From Hypsibius dujardini (lineage: Eukaryota > Tardigrada > Eutardigrada > Parachela > Hypsibiidae), in contig LRSR01007976.1 in assembly GCA_001579985.1 (NCBI GenBank), positions 1-37,211 of the forward strand: DNA of 37,211 bases, given 5' to 3'. The notes beneath the pieces were generated by a model. It made no database searches. It was not told the DNA's origin and saw only the letters and a program-made list of their open reading frames with translations. A program made the translations under genes and the position numbers. Shown one piece after another: positions 10,620 through 21,459 of this stretch (positions are counted from its first letter, which is position 1; each line of letters begins with the position of its first letter).

Positions 10620-12776
10620 TCAAACGAAAAGTTGATGCCAAACCTTGTGAACGTTAACACTGAGCTGAGGAGCCAATTGCGCGGCCCGGAACTCCTCCGT
10701 CGCTGCAACCGTCGCACCGTCTTCCCTCCGGAAATGTAAGAGCAAGGTTTCCTCCGGCTCTGGACTGGTCTGTTCCACCATGAGAGTTCCGCCTTCGGCG
10801 TAGATTTTAAACCGGTTGACCAGGTGGATCATCGGAAGGTCCACCGTCCGCATCCGGCAGACATACTTGGAGCGGATGCTGACGGGATTGACCCAGTTCG
10901 TGCGTTGTGTCACCGTCGCAGTCCGCAGCAACGGGAGTCCGGACTGCGGATCGAAGGTGTCGCTGTAAGTCGCGTTCTTGTCCATGAAATCGCTGCGGAC
11001 CGTAGCGCAGTCGCTGGTGCCGTTGTGGACGATACTGGCGAAGGTCGCCGGTTGCAGGGATGTTGCGAAGTACTCATCTAAATCAGCTGAACAAATTCGA
11101 AAAAATGAAATCAGGCGAAGACTTTAACATAAAGTGGCTTGTCTTTTATTTTTTAATAAGACGGTTCGTTATTTTCAATGTTTAATTACTTACACATAAC
11201 GGTGTAGTCGTAATTGGTTGCCGTTTTCAACATGCAATCGTATTGCATCGCCACTTGCCCGTGATAGTGAACTGATTTCCCGCTGGTTTCGTTAAACGGC
11301 AGAATCCAATTAGTGAACTGCATAATGCCCTTCTTCTCGTAGTACCGCAACACCTCCATGGTCCGTTCCCCAACCGCCAAACCGTTCCAGAAGAACTTGG
11401 ACACGCCCATCAGTCGATAGTATTCAATGAACTCCACCACAGCTGCTTGATTCTCGTTGTACAGTCCGTAAATGAGTCCACAGTGAGCGAATGTCAGATT
11501 GGCAGGTTCTTTGGTTGTTACAGCAGGAATGGAGTAGGTCACCGTACCTACGAATCACACACAAAATAAATAATTATTTAATTATTTAATTTGTACGTTT
11601 TTGATTTTTCACTTTGAAATTCTGCCAAAAAAATTATTAGGTTTTTATTTTCACAGTTGAAGAACAATGGGAGATTCTGTCCAGTGTCGCTGAGTTTTGA
11701 GTGAGCAGACGTCGATTTTCAAAAAAAAAATTATTGAAAATTTTCGGCACATTTCAAAATTCAGTTTGGAATCAGTTGGCCTCACGCCTCTTTTGGATCT
11801 CAGGGAACGGAGCAGCAGTCAAAATCAGGGAAACCGGAATCCTCCATTGTTCTCGCGACTTTGAAATTCTGCCAAAAAAATGTTACTAATATTCGGACAA
11901 CAACAGTGAAATGAACTTGGAAAATTATTAGAACTGTGATTCTATTAATAAAACTTAAATTGGAATCAATTTGAATCGGGCATCTGAAATACTTCCCCAG
12001 TTAGTCTAATTTCTCAGAAATTAAAACAACCCTGAAATTTAGGTTGGTTTTAGCTTTCAGTAGAATGAGTTAAATAAATTTAGTATTGCTTCATTTTTTC
12101 CGACTTTTAGAATCAAGACTTTTAGCTTGATAGAAACTAGAAATTTAAGAATAACAATTTAGTTACTAAAAGTTTTAGTTTGCTTTAATTTGGCTTTCTA
12201 TTATGACATTTGTATTTTGTGTCATGCCTAAGCCATACCGGAGTAGCCATAGACGTTGTGTCGGCAATAAACATCCACATGTGTCATGTTGATCGTTGTC
12301 TCGGGAAGCCCCAAGCGGAGACGTCCGGCTGCCATATTGATGCTCGTTCCGTCTTCGTCGTGTGATTCCGGCAATTTTTCCAAAATAAACGTGCCGTTGA
12401 TCACGATATCATCGTCAACTCTAGACGAAAATGGGTCATAAAAACGGAACGAGCAGTTCGTTTTGTCCCACACGTCGCCGCTGGCAAGTACGACCACGTG
12501 GAGCTCCGTCGAAGCGGTCAGTCCCACGACGGAGTAGATTGAGTAGACGTAGAAACTGGAGACATGACTGGCGAACACTTCGCGCCAAGTGAAATCAGGC
12601 CGGTTATTGCGGATCGGAATATTCTGCTTTAAAACGGTGCTGGCCTTGAGGGAAAAATAAGGATATGCCGGAGAATTGATCAGGAGGAGGCTGCCGATGA
12701 AGATGCAGAGTGTGAGGCTTAAAGTGAAGGTCGCTGCCTGGTACAGGCGCAATGCCGACCAATCCGCTTGCCCCAT
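10620..12776 (-). CDS. Glycosyltransferase family 92 protein, copy A
   Basis: Exons on the minus strand: 12776-12239, 11547-11194, 11086-10620; model 452 aa. Residues ~12-33 form a single hydrophobic anchor (TFTLSLTLCIFIGSLLL), so a type II Golgi-like topology is expected. The GT92 (formerly DUF23) core runs from LTFAHCGLIYGLYNENQAAV through EFIEYYRLMGVSKFFWNG to the DLDEYF motif at the start of the last exon, the expected metal/nucleotide-sugar DXD site. All splice phases agree (G|GT, T|CT). GT92 enzymes in animals add galactose to glycans; the acceptor here is unknown. It is followed by a relic third copy and preceded by copy B on the same strand. Compared with B it has an extra intron after YGYSG and lacks B's intron at the Trp codon. 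The start ATG at 12776 directly precedes the anchor. Confidence 0.85.
11812..12000. repeat. Dispersed repeat copy in GT92-A intron 1
   Basis: It shares blocks such as CGACTTTGAAATTCTGCC and AATCGGGCATCT.GAAATACTTCC with 16205-16400 in the intron of copy B. The repeat is about 190 bp and non-coding. Confidence 0.65.
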
Positions 12777-13164
12777 TACGTATTATACGAAGATTGCCAA
12801 AAGATTCTGCAATAGAACGATTGTTCTCGAAAGAAGAAATTACGAACTCGATCGTGAAAAAAATATATTGCGATTGAGCTCAAACGGCATCACATCTTCC
12901 GTGGGGTTGTCTGTTTAGTAGACAGAAGTTGACTATATCGCTCATTTGGGTCACTTTCACGCTGACGGGCGTCTTTCGTGCAGGTGAATCTTCACGAAGT
13001 CGTCAACAACGCGACCGAAGTAGGCTGTCGGAGCTCTGGCCGGCGTCCGTCGGCATCGGTCGTCACTTTCTCTCTGTAACAGCAGTATGGCATGCTACAG
13101 AACGGAAGTGAGTGCCTTATTGTGTCCACGTAAATCGAAGAAGACTGCTCAACTTTGAACGGTT
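12777..13164. other. Upstream region of GT92-A, no gene
   Basis: About 390 bp between the GT92-A start codon and a palindromic repeat array. It probably holds the promoter, but no TATA box or other element is convincing. Confidence 0.35.
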
Positions 13165-13529
13165 GGCACACTACAGTTGTCGTAATGCCTGTGATTGGGG
13201 ATCATCCACATATTACGTAATAAAAAAAAATACATTTTTTCGGGTACCACCCACCCTTGATTACGTAATTTGTGGATGATCGGCACACTACAGTTGTCGT
13301 AACGCCTGTGCTTGGGGATCATCAACATATTACGTAATAAAAAAAAATACATTTTTTCGGGTACCACCCACCCTCCCTTGATTACGTAATTTGTGGATGA
13401 TCGGCACACTACAGTTGTCGTAATGCCTGTGCTTGGGGATCATCCACATATTACGTAATAAAAAAATCTAAATGTTTTTGGGTACCACCCGCCCTCCCTC
13501 CCTTGATTACGTAATTTGTGGATGATCCC
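13165..13529. repeat. Tandem array of three palindromic MITE-like units (~120 bp each)
   Basis: Units start at 13165, 13282 and 13403 with GGCACACTACAGTTGTCGTAA. Each contains GGGGATCATC.ACATATTACG and, inverted, ATTACGTAATTTGTGGATGA, so every unit folds on itself. This GGGATCATCCA...TTACGTAAT end type resembles MITE ends seen in many animals. Units differ by C-rich expansions (CCACCC to CCGCCCTCCCTCCC). Confidence 0.85.
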
Positions 13530-15053
13530 TTGTAGGAAATGTGGTGAATAAAGTCAAGATCACCTTCCAAATCAACTGATTCTCAAATTGCTCGCTGGGA
13601 AGATTCTTAAGTCCTTTGGAAGAAGACAGTCACTTTTGGCTAATTGTGTTGATAAACGCCAGTTGATTGTTTGATTGAGCCAAGTTGCTTGTTTTTCGAT
13701 CTCGCCAGGCGTTAATGGAATGATGGATGGCCTTCCACACAGAGAAAGTCTTGTGGAAACATAAGGAATAACTTTTTTTAAGATCAAAGCCAAAAACGGA
13801 TCTCCTAGGCGCAGCATCAAGAATTGTAGGTTATATGGGACGACTAACTTCTTTTTTTAAAATATTTATTCTGTAACGAGGCGGATAATCATTGAATACT
13901 AAAGTCCCGCTATTTGTGAACAAGATGTACTGTAGAATTCCGATCAACTGATGCTATTGCGCAATCAGCCCTGGCAAAAGAGACTGAAGCTGATTGTTTG
14001 CAAAAACAGGAGACCATAAGACTGCACGTGCTTGATTGCCTGCATTCTTGTTACAAATTGTGTGAGAATCGGGTGATTGATTACTTGATTGAAACACTTC
14101 AGGGTTTTCGGCCCGTCGGAACTTATTTACTGGGGAAGGGGCCAAGAATCTGCACTAGTTGATTGAAATTTGACAGTAATCAGTACGTTGTCCTTAAATG
14201 TGCCCACAAAATGGCTATTTCCAAAGCAAATTGAAAGAACCTGGCCGAATTTGGCGCCTTAGGTCCAACTCGGTCCGAACGAGATCATTGCCCCTCCCCC
14301 CTCCCCCGCTTACTGATTATGCTCCGTATGATAAGTGAACCTAATAATTTTAGCTATTCGCAACAACTTTTGTACCTGCAATTACTGTATTAATTGTGTT
14401 TATTTCTATAGTCACTCCTTTTTCGGTCCTAATTTCAGTCATAAGCCTGTAATAAAGTTTGTGATAAAGCTTGTCTCTTTGAAATACAATTCCTTTAGAA
14501 TATAGAATCGATGGGCATTACTTAGATATTTGTCGATGCTTAGAGGGTGGAGCTATGGACAGAGTCTTAAGAAATACGGTTGCAATGAGAGTTCTCTTAG
14601 AAAATTACGTCTAACGCCTTTTGTTCCCAAATTTTTGAAAAATATTCCTCAGACTCTAATCGATTTCAAAATGAACATCCGGATGAGACAGTGCCAGGAT
14701 TGGTTTATTTCAATTTGACAAGAAAATTTCCTGTCGGCTGAAAATGCTTGTTGATTGTTGTTGGCATCAATTCCGAAACGTCTGAGTGAAAAAAAGGCAA
14801 CCAGATTTCTCGTAATACTGCTAGAAGTTTTTTGACCGCTTCTTTTTGGAAGACCTTTTTAAGCACCCTAACCGTTAGCGTGAGGCCGTGGACACTCGCA
14901 ACATGCACACTTCATTTTTGTATCACATTAAGTTAGCTCCGTGAAAGAATCGACATTTATTTATAAAAAATAAAAAAAATACGCAATTTGTTAAAAAATG
15001 TTTTGATATTTATCGGAATTTCGAAATTATTTCGCTTCCATCCGACGTCGCGG
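13530..15053. other. Intergenic between GT92-A and GT92-B, no gene
   Basis: About 1.5 kb with only short uninformative frames on both strands; a C-rich run at 14289-14309. Nothing recognised apart from the polyadenylation signal listed separately. Confidence 0.45.
14956..14961 (-). promoter_or_regulatory. Candidate polyadenylation signal of GT92-B
   Basis: AATAAA on the minus strand, about 93 nt after the stop codon of the GT92-B model, in an AT-rich context. Confidence 0.45.
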
Positions 15054-18000
15054 TCAAGCGTAAACAGTCTTCCACACTGCCGCCACCCTCGGCTGCAGCT
15101 GCGGCGACAACACGGACGCTCGCCTTTCCTTCACGCTGCCCGGTTCGTTGGTCTGCCGATAATGCAGCAGGATCGTCTCATCCGGCGACGGTCTGACGGT
15201 CGCGGCCTGGCCGCGATTCCGCTGGACGGTGTGGATCTGAGGGATGTCGACCTTCCGCATCCGACAGAGATACTTCGACCGTTCGTCTTGTCCGTGGATT
15301 AGGCTGGACCGTAGAGTTATGAGGGCGGTTCGCAGGACCGGATCACCGGACTCCGGGTCGAAGGTGTCGCCGCTGTAGTTGCCGTGCGGGTCCATGAAGA
15401 CGCTCTGAACTAGGACGCAGTCGCTTTCGCCGTTGTTGGTAATGCTGGCGAAGGTCGGCGGTTGCCGGGTGGTGGCGTAATATTCGTCCAGATCAGCTGC
15501 AACACAAACCAAAACGGTATAGGCAAAAAAAGTCAGATACGATTTGATGAGTAAACTACGTCATCCAATCAGTGGTGCGTTAACCTTGGTCTAGTTTTAC
15601 TTGGAATGTATTTGAGATGCCGAATTCAAATCGACTCCATTTTATCTTTTATACATAGAATCACATGTATGATGGTTTTCAAAATTCATTTCACCGTTTT
15701 CGTCTCAGTAACTTGTTTTTGGCCGCGGTTTGCGGTTTTGCATTTTTTAACAGCTGCAAACCGCAAAACATCTGAAACACCAGAAAACGAGAGGCAGTTT
15801 CCTTGATTTGCGAAATTGGCTAAGAAATACTTGGCAACTCCTGCTGGAAGTGTTGCAAGTGAACGTTTGTTTAGCAAGGCGGGTTTTGTTCTTGACGAAA
15901 ACCGCACTACATTCGGATAAGGCAGACGAAATTCTGCTTTTGTACAGTAATAGAGAGAAATTTTGATCGAATTGAGCGGTTTCTGTGGTGCGGTTTTGTC
16001 AATTTCTCGCGGTGCGGTGCGGTCGCGGTTAATAAATTGGGCTGCGGTGCGGTGCGGTCGCGGTTAATAAATTGGGCTGCGGTGCGGTTTGCGGATTGAT
16101 TTTTTTAACCGTTCACAGCTCTAATGGAAGACTTCAATTCCTCCCAAGATTTGGAGGGGGGGGAACTGCGTAAAAAATCATTAAAATAAAATCGTTTTCC
16201 GAAAACGGAATTTATTAATTCAAATCAGAAAACTGGAATCTTTCATTGTTTTCCCAACTTTGAAATTCTTCTAACAGACAATTAATGAGACAACAACGGT
16301 AAAATAAATTGTGAAAAGCATCGTAAATATGAATTTATTAATGAAATTTTAAGTGGAGTGTATATAAATCGGGCATCTTGAAATACTTCCAAAATTAAAT
16401 TTAGCGAGCCAAACCTAAACTAATAAATTAACGAACTCAACAATTGAGCCACTTAACTACTTCGCTAACAAAATTTATGCACCAGGTAAAATAGTCAGAA
16501 CTTTTAAGCTTAAGATGAACCCACACGATACGCTCTCTATCTATGCTAGTTCCTTTTGAAGTTTGAAGGGTTGCTGATTCCGATTTTGAAGGCAAGATGA
16601 GGCAGAGGTCTCAGATGTTCACGCTTTCTGGTCTGTATACAATGTTGACAATAAAACAACCACAGGCTTAATCGAGACGGTCTGGCAATATAAGTTTACA
16701 GCCTACGGGCTACCGAAACTATTCTGACGGGCTTTCTTGTTCACAGTCGACTCAGCTTTGAAGTCTCCATCGAATACAATTGATTTGAAAGCAATCAATA
16801 CAATCAAGCAATCAATACAATCTGGCTGAGAAAATTCCACAAAACAGACAATTTTTGAAATCTGTGAACTCCAAAACTCGACTGCCCAGAAATCTACCTC
16901 GCTTCCCTGGTTTCCTGCACCATACTAAGTTCTATATCGACTAATGACTAAGGTGCGGTTCAAGTTAGAAGCAGAAAGTTCAGCTTAAAAGACGCCGCTG
17001 ACGAAATTTCAACTTTTAAGTCCGAAATTTAAAGATGTTCCAGAGAACATTTACTATCCAACAACTTTCTAGCTCCCCATTTCTAGTTGATGGGAAAGAA
17101 GTGAAGAAACCCTAAATTCACCGTGCCCAATGAATTTTCACTTTCATAACTAAATACATAAATTCCGATCCTTTCCTCCCATCTGTATTCTGTTTTTCGC
17201 TCTTTCTTTTACATTCAACTTGAACGCAGACGTCTATTATCTTTGCTGGATTCGAAAACAAGGAGTCAGGAGTCTTTCAGCAGTCAACCGCACCTGTGCA
17301 TGTGGCATAAATTTATATTTATTTCGGTGGAATTTAATTGGTATTACCGCAATGCAGGTGTGCCAAATTCACTAAACTGAGAATTTTTAAGTTTCGCAAA
17401 ACGTTATTCTGCGAACTATTTACGCCTCGCTGTCGCCGGATCTTCCTATGAGATTCTGGAGAATCTTCAGTATTCTACTCACTGTCACTCCATTTTTAAA
17501 AATTACTGGTAATTGCTGTGATTGCAAATTTATTTCATCTTCCTTCGAAGTAGTCTCCTCCAAACTGAATAGACTTTTCACGAACGAAAGCCAAGCTAAG
17601 CTCGAAGACGGGAGAAAATCCATTCTTGGAGAGCTCCCGGAGACGGCAATGCATGACTGCATCAAGTTCCTTTTCCTTGTCAAGCAGCTTCCCACACAAA
17701 GATTCTTTCAAATTAGGAAATGGTTAAAAATGACGCGGTGAGAGATCGGGCGAAGACGAAGGGGGCGACGAAAGTCTGAGTTCTTGCTGCAGATAATCAA
17801 CAGTCAAGTTGCAGGTACTGTACTCACGCGATAGCTTCGCGTACTGCAAGAGCATCACCTTGTTATCCTAGCCCAGAGTACACGTAAGCTCATGCGCGCA
17901 TTCATAGGTCTACGTTTACGGTGGGTCTATGTCTACTGTGCGAAGCTATCGCGCGAGTACAATACTATCGGATCGTGCTCTCGGATCTTCACTGAATGGG

Positions 18001-19617
18001 TGACAAGTAAATTTTAACTAGAGCCCATTGCAGGAACCTAGCACGCTGATACCTCATACTCACCGATAATTGTGTAATCAAACAGTCCCGCTGTCCGCAT
18101 GATGCAATCGTACTGCGCAGCGACCTGGCCGTAATAATGAGCCGAATCACCGGCTGTCCTGTTATACGGCACCTTCCATTCCCGGAATTCCATCACGCCC
18201 TCGTCCTCGTAATACTGAAGTAATTTTCGTGTCTTGTCCCCAACATCAATACCCTGCCAGAAGATCTTTGTCACCCCCATCAGTCGGTAATACTCGATAT
18301 ATTCAATCACCACGGCCTGCTGCTCGTTCACGAATCCGTGGATCAGTCCACACAAGGCGAAGGTTAACTTCGGTGGCGGTTCGCTCATCACAGCTGGTGT
18401 GCGGAAAGTTGCTGCCCCGGACTTGCTTCCGTGCTGACAACGGACATCTAACAGTGGCTGCTGGACGGCTTCCCGGGGAAACGGACATTTTAGCCGGCCA
18501 GCTCCGATGTTGTGGCCTTCATAGGGCTTGCTTTCTGGAAGCACTTCCAGCCGGCCTTTCACCGTAATGTTGTTCAAGCTCGATTCGAGATCGGTTGAGT
18601 AGTAAACACAGCTGCACACGTCAGCAGACCTAGAGGCAAAAAAAAACTCCTGTAGCTTGATTGTATTGATTTGCAACGAAGGCTCTTCCTATCATTGCGA
18701 TGCGTCCGTTGCAAAAGCGTCGGATTGTTCGTTCGCTAATAGCGAACTGAGCTGGGTTTAGACCGTCGTGAAACTGCTTAGTTTTATCCGACTGATGACT
18801 GGTTGTTGCAACGGTAATCCTGCTTAGTATTTTATTTTTTGATTTGAGTGATTTTTTGAAAAATTCGGAAACTTGACTGCAACCCCTAATTCCTGTAACT
18901 TGATTGTATTGATTTGCAACGATGGCTCTTCCAGACATTGCGATGCAGCCGGCGGATTGTTCACCCCCTCATAGGGAGCGTGAGCTGGGTTTAGACTGTC
19001 GTAAAACAGCTTAGTTTTACCCTACTGATGACTGGTTGTTGCAATAGTAATCCTGCTCAGTATTTTATTTTAGTTTAAGTGATTTTTTGAAAAATTCGGA
19101 AACTTGACTGAAACGCCTAAACAGACCAGAATTGGTTGTCCCGATTGGGTCCGAATAGGACCACGTGAAGGTCGGAGGAGTCCAACGCGTTTGGGTAGAC
19201 GGAATACACATAAAAATCAGTGAAGACCTTTTGCCAGTGGAAAGCGGTCAGTGACTGCGAGATCGTCTGCTTGACGTCATCAGACACTGTGGACGTAGAT
19301 GGATCAGTGATTTCTGCTGCCACTTGTGGCCTGAGATGAGGATCTGAAACATCATCCGGTAATTGAAAGGGTAGCTCCTCCTCCGCTGGGAAATTTTGCT
19401 CGGGAATATTTTCGACAATTTTCGGTATTAATTCCGGCTCGAGATCTGAGACGTCAGCCTTGACCGAAAGTCGATCGGGAGCTGCCTCGTACCAACCGCG
19501 AAGAGGTTCGCGCTTACTTGACTCGGATGTCAAACTGGAACGCCATGCCAGGCCGAAACAGAAGGCTCCGAGGACGGTGAGTGCGATGGCACGCAGCGGA
19601 TACTGCCGGAAACCCAT
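15054..19617 (-). CDS. Glycosyltransferase family 92 protein, copy B
   Basis: Exons on the minus strand: 19617-19127, 18629-18064, 15496-15054; model 499 aa. The N-terminus MGFRQYPLRAIALTVLGAF is a short cytosolic tail plus signal anchor, followed by an acidic, proline-rich stem (~residues 30-115). The GT92 core begins near LTFALCGLIHGFVNEQQAVV, continues through IEYIEYYRLMGVTKIFWQGI and YGQVAAQYDC, and crosses a splice (ATC G|CT GAT) into ADLDEYY, the DXD motif. The C-terminal exon has RSKYLCRMRKVDIPQIH as in copy A. Phases agree at both introns. Intron 1 (497 nt) sits in a Trp codon, is absent from copy A, and is almost entirely two tandem 243-bp units. Intron 2 (2567 nt) holds a hAT relic, a dispersed repeat and a palindrome. 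Probable role: Golgi galactosyltransferase-like enzyme of unknown acceptor. Confidence 0.88.
15808..15966 (+). pseudogene. hAT transposase C-terminal (dimerisation) relic
   Basis: Plus-strand reading AKLAKKYLATPAGSVASERL then FSKAG, then after a frameshift near 15915 ADEILLLYSNREKF and a TGA. This is the hAT C-terminal dimerisation domain (LA..YL..P.TS..SER.FS.AG...........A..L..L..N). The expected Thr in P-T-S is Gly. Downstream, CGCGGTT-rich repeats run to GTTCACAGCTCTA (about 16111-16123), the likely 3' end of a hAT element. It lies inside GT92-B intron 2 on the opposite strand. Confidence 0.75.
16002..16095. repeat. GC-rich tandem repeat (~35-bp unit, about 2.5 copies)
   Basis: The unit contains GGTGCGGTGCGGTCGCGG followed by TTAATAAATTGGGCTGC. 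It belongs to the subterminal region of the hAT relic. Confidence 0.75.
16205..16400. repeat. Dispersed repeat copy in GT92-B intron 2
   Basis: Shares CCCAACTTTGAAATTCTTC and AATCGGGCATCTTGAAATAC blocks with 11812-12000. Non-coding. Confidence 0.65.
17815..17965. repeat. Palindromic MITE-like element
   Basis: Inverted arms GTACTGTACTCACGCGATAG (left) and the complement of GAAGCTATCGCGCGAGTACA (right). One arm recurs near 5098-5150. It lies in GT92-B intron 2. Confidence 0.65.
18649..19120. repeat. Two tandem 243-bp units that fill GT92-B intron 1
   Basis: Unit 1 starts at 18649 (CCTGTAGCTTGATTGTATTG), unit 2 at 18892 (CCTGTAACTTGATTGTATTG). Both end with CGGAAACTTGACTG.AAC. They are diverged by substitutions and small indels. 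The only other intron sequence is about 6 nt at the donor and 19 nt of polypyrimidine tract plus AG at the acceptor. Confidence 0.88.
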
Positions 19618-20333
19618 GGACGGACATTAGCTTCACCAGAAGCCGGATAAAACGAAATGGCAGAATTCCTAAATTAAAATCTTCTACATGTTTTGATATT
19701 GAGAATGCGAAGGAGGGAAAGCTCGGAACTTTTCGGAACGTTTTTGAATATACACGTGGAGCGAAGCACGTTGCGCAGGTGCGTGTACCGGTAATCTCTC
19801 TCATTGCCGACGAGGATGTGTCGTCTCTCCGTCCCAAAGCAAGGGTGCTGGGCTAAGGGTCCAACGGTTGTTTATCTTTCCAGGTCGTAATAAATTGTGT
19901 TTGATATCACGCAAACGCGGCGCTCACTGTGCGAGTTAGTGGAACTTGTGATTACCTGGATGTGATGTGATGTGTATACTGTACTTAACGATTCTGGATT
20001 TGCTTTGAAACAAACTGAGAACCGTCATTTCTCAATCATTACTGATCCCACTGTCTCAAATTTTGTTTCTTACAACGTCTGTTTATATGAGCATCTACTA
20101 CAGACCAAAAAATGAAATTTACGTACACCCCGAAAAATGCCAGACAAAAACCAATATCAAGTAGGAAAAACACAGTAAGTTTCACTGTAACAATGGTGAT
20201 TCTTAATAATATTTATTTTGACACTGTTCAATTTCAAATTAATTTCAAGTCGATTAGCCTCACCTATATTTGAAAAATAAGAGGGCGGAGCTCTGGCAAA
20301 CAGGCGGACAGGTGGACAGGTGGACAAACAGAC

Positions 20334-20376
<43 letters not shown>

Positions 20377-20465
20377 TCATTCGTAAACGTTTCTACATTG
20401 ACAGTTTTTAATATAGGGAGCTGATGTTTGGCCCCAACAAACCTCAAATTTAACAGACAAAATAA
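19618..20465. other. Upstream region of GT92-B, no gene
   Basis: The divergent interval between GT92-B (-) and the segmental duplication (+). It contains a (CAGA)n microsatellite at about 20298-20376. No coding signal or clear promoter element. Confidence 0.4.
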
Positions 20466-21459
20466 AGTGTTTGTAAGTAAATTCCAGGGATCTTTGGAAT
20501 CAGAGCGCTACACCCCACAAATTTCAAAATAAAAACCAGCGATACGCCGAATCTACATTCAATTTCGGGAGTAAAAAACTGTTTTTTTTCCCTTTGTTTA
20601 TCTCCTGGTCCTTCCATGAGGGATCCTGGTTCCGATCTATCAAAACCCTAAACGAGCACCTGATCCGGAAGAACCAATCTTGAGGCGCAGCGTGCGTTCT
20701 TAGGAAATTTCATTTGAAATTTCCACTGAAATGGGGTTATTAAACGTTTTTTGAAACCAGACGATCAATCAGAACTTTCAGCAAACCTTTTCAGCAACCA
20801 AATCAGTGATGTTTGTCTAGTGCTAATGTTGTATACTTTTCATAATTTGTGAGAGATTTTAGTCCGTTTCAGAGACACGATAGCGTTTGTATATCTAATG
20901 TATATACAAATTTCAACGCAACATTTAACATAGCGGCTGGTGGTCAGTCAAAAAAAGAATATTTAAGGATTGATCTGATACGGCGTGATTATTTCCGTCA
21001 GTTCTCTTTTGAGCACTCTCGCACTTTATGAACAAAGACCTTCACTGAATCGTTATGACAAACAGTAAATGCTCTCTCGACTTTTCCGAAACCAATCAAG
21101 GTCATTCTACCCTATGACTTGACATTCTTTAAGATAATGTCAGTCGATCCGGACAAACAAATATCAGACACTGTTCTCATCACCCACAGTTCTATCAGCT
21201 TCGTCATTTAGCGGAACAAAAGAACGATTACTGATGAGGACTCGCACCAATATCAGGCAGTGAATCACTATTTAATCAATTTAAAATCGCATATTTAAAG
21301 CGAGTTGGAGGTATGTGTGAAATATATTTCAACTAACTATTTCGCGATTGATTTCAACGCGCCGTTCGACGGAATCCCAGAAGCATCATCTTGGTCTTTC
21401 AAGACAGAGGAACGCGTACTTTCTTTCCCTTCATAGCTTGGCGTATAACGAAACGATAG

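Noticed and set aside
13149-13409. 86-aa minus-strand frame with internal peptide repeats
   Set aside because: It is produced by the palindromic tandem units.
13165-13529. CRISPR-like array
   Set aside because: Units of ~120 bp are wholly repetitive and palindromic with no unique spacers, in a eukaryotic context.
17420-17741. Overlapping frames on both strands (97 aa +, 91 aa -) inside GT92-B intron 2, the plus one with a hydrophobic start
   Set aside because: No family similarity, splice context or conserved copy. It may be a transposon scrap, but cannot be supported.
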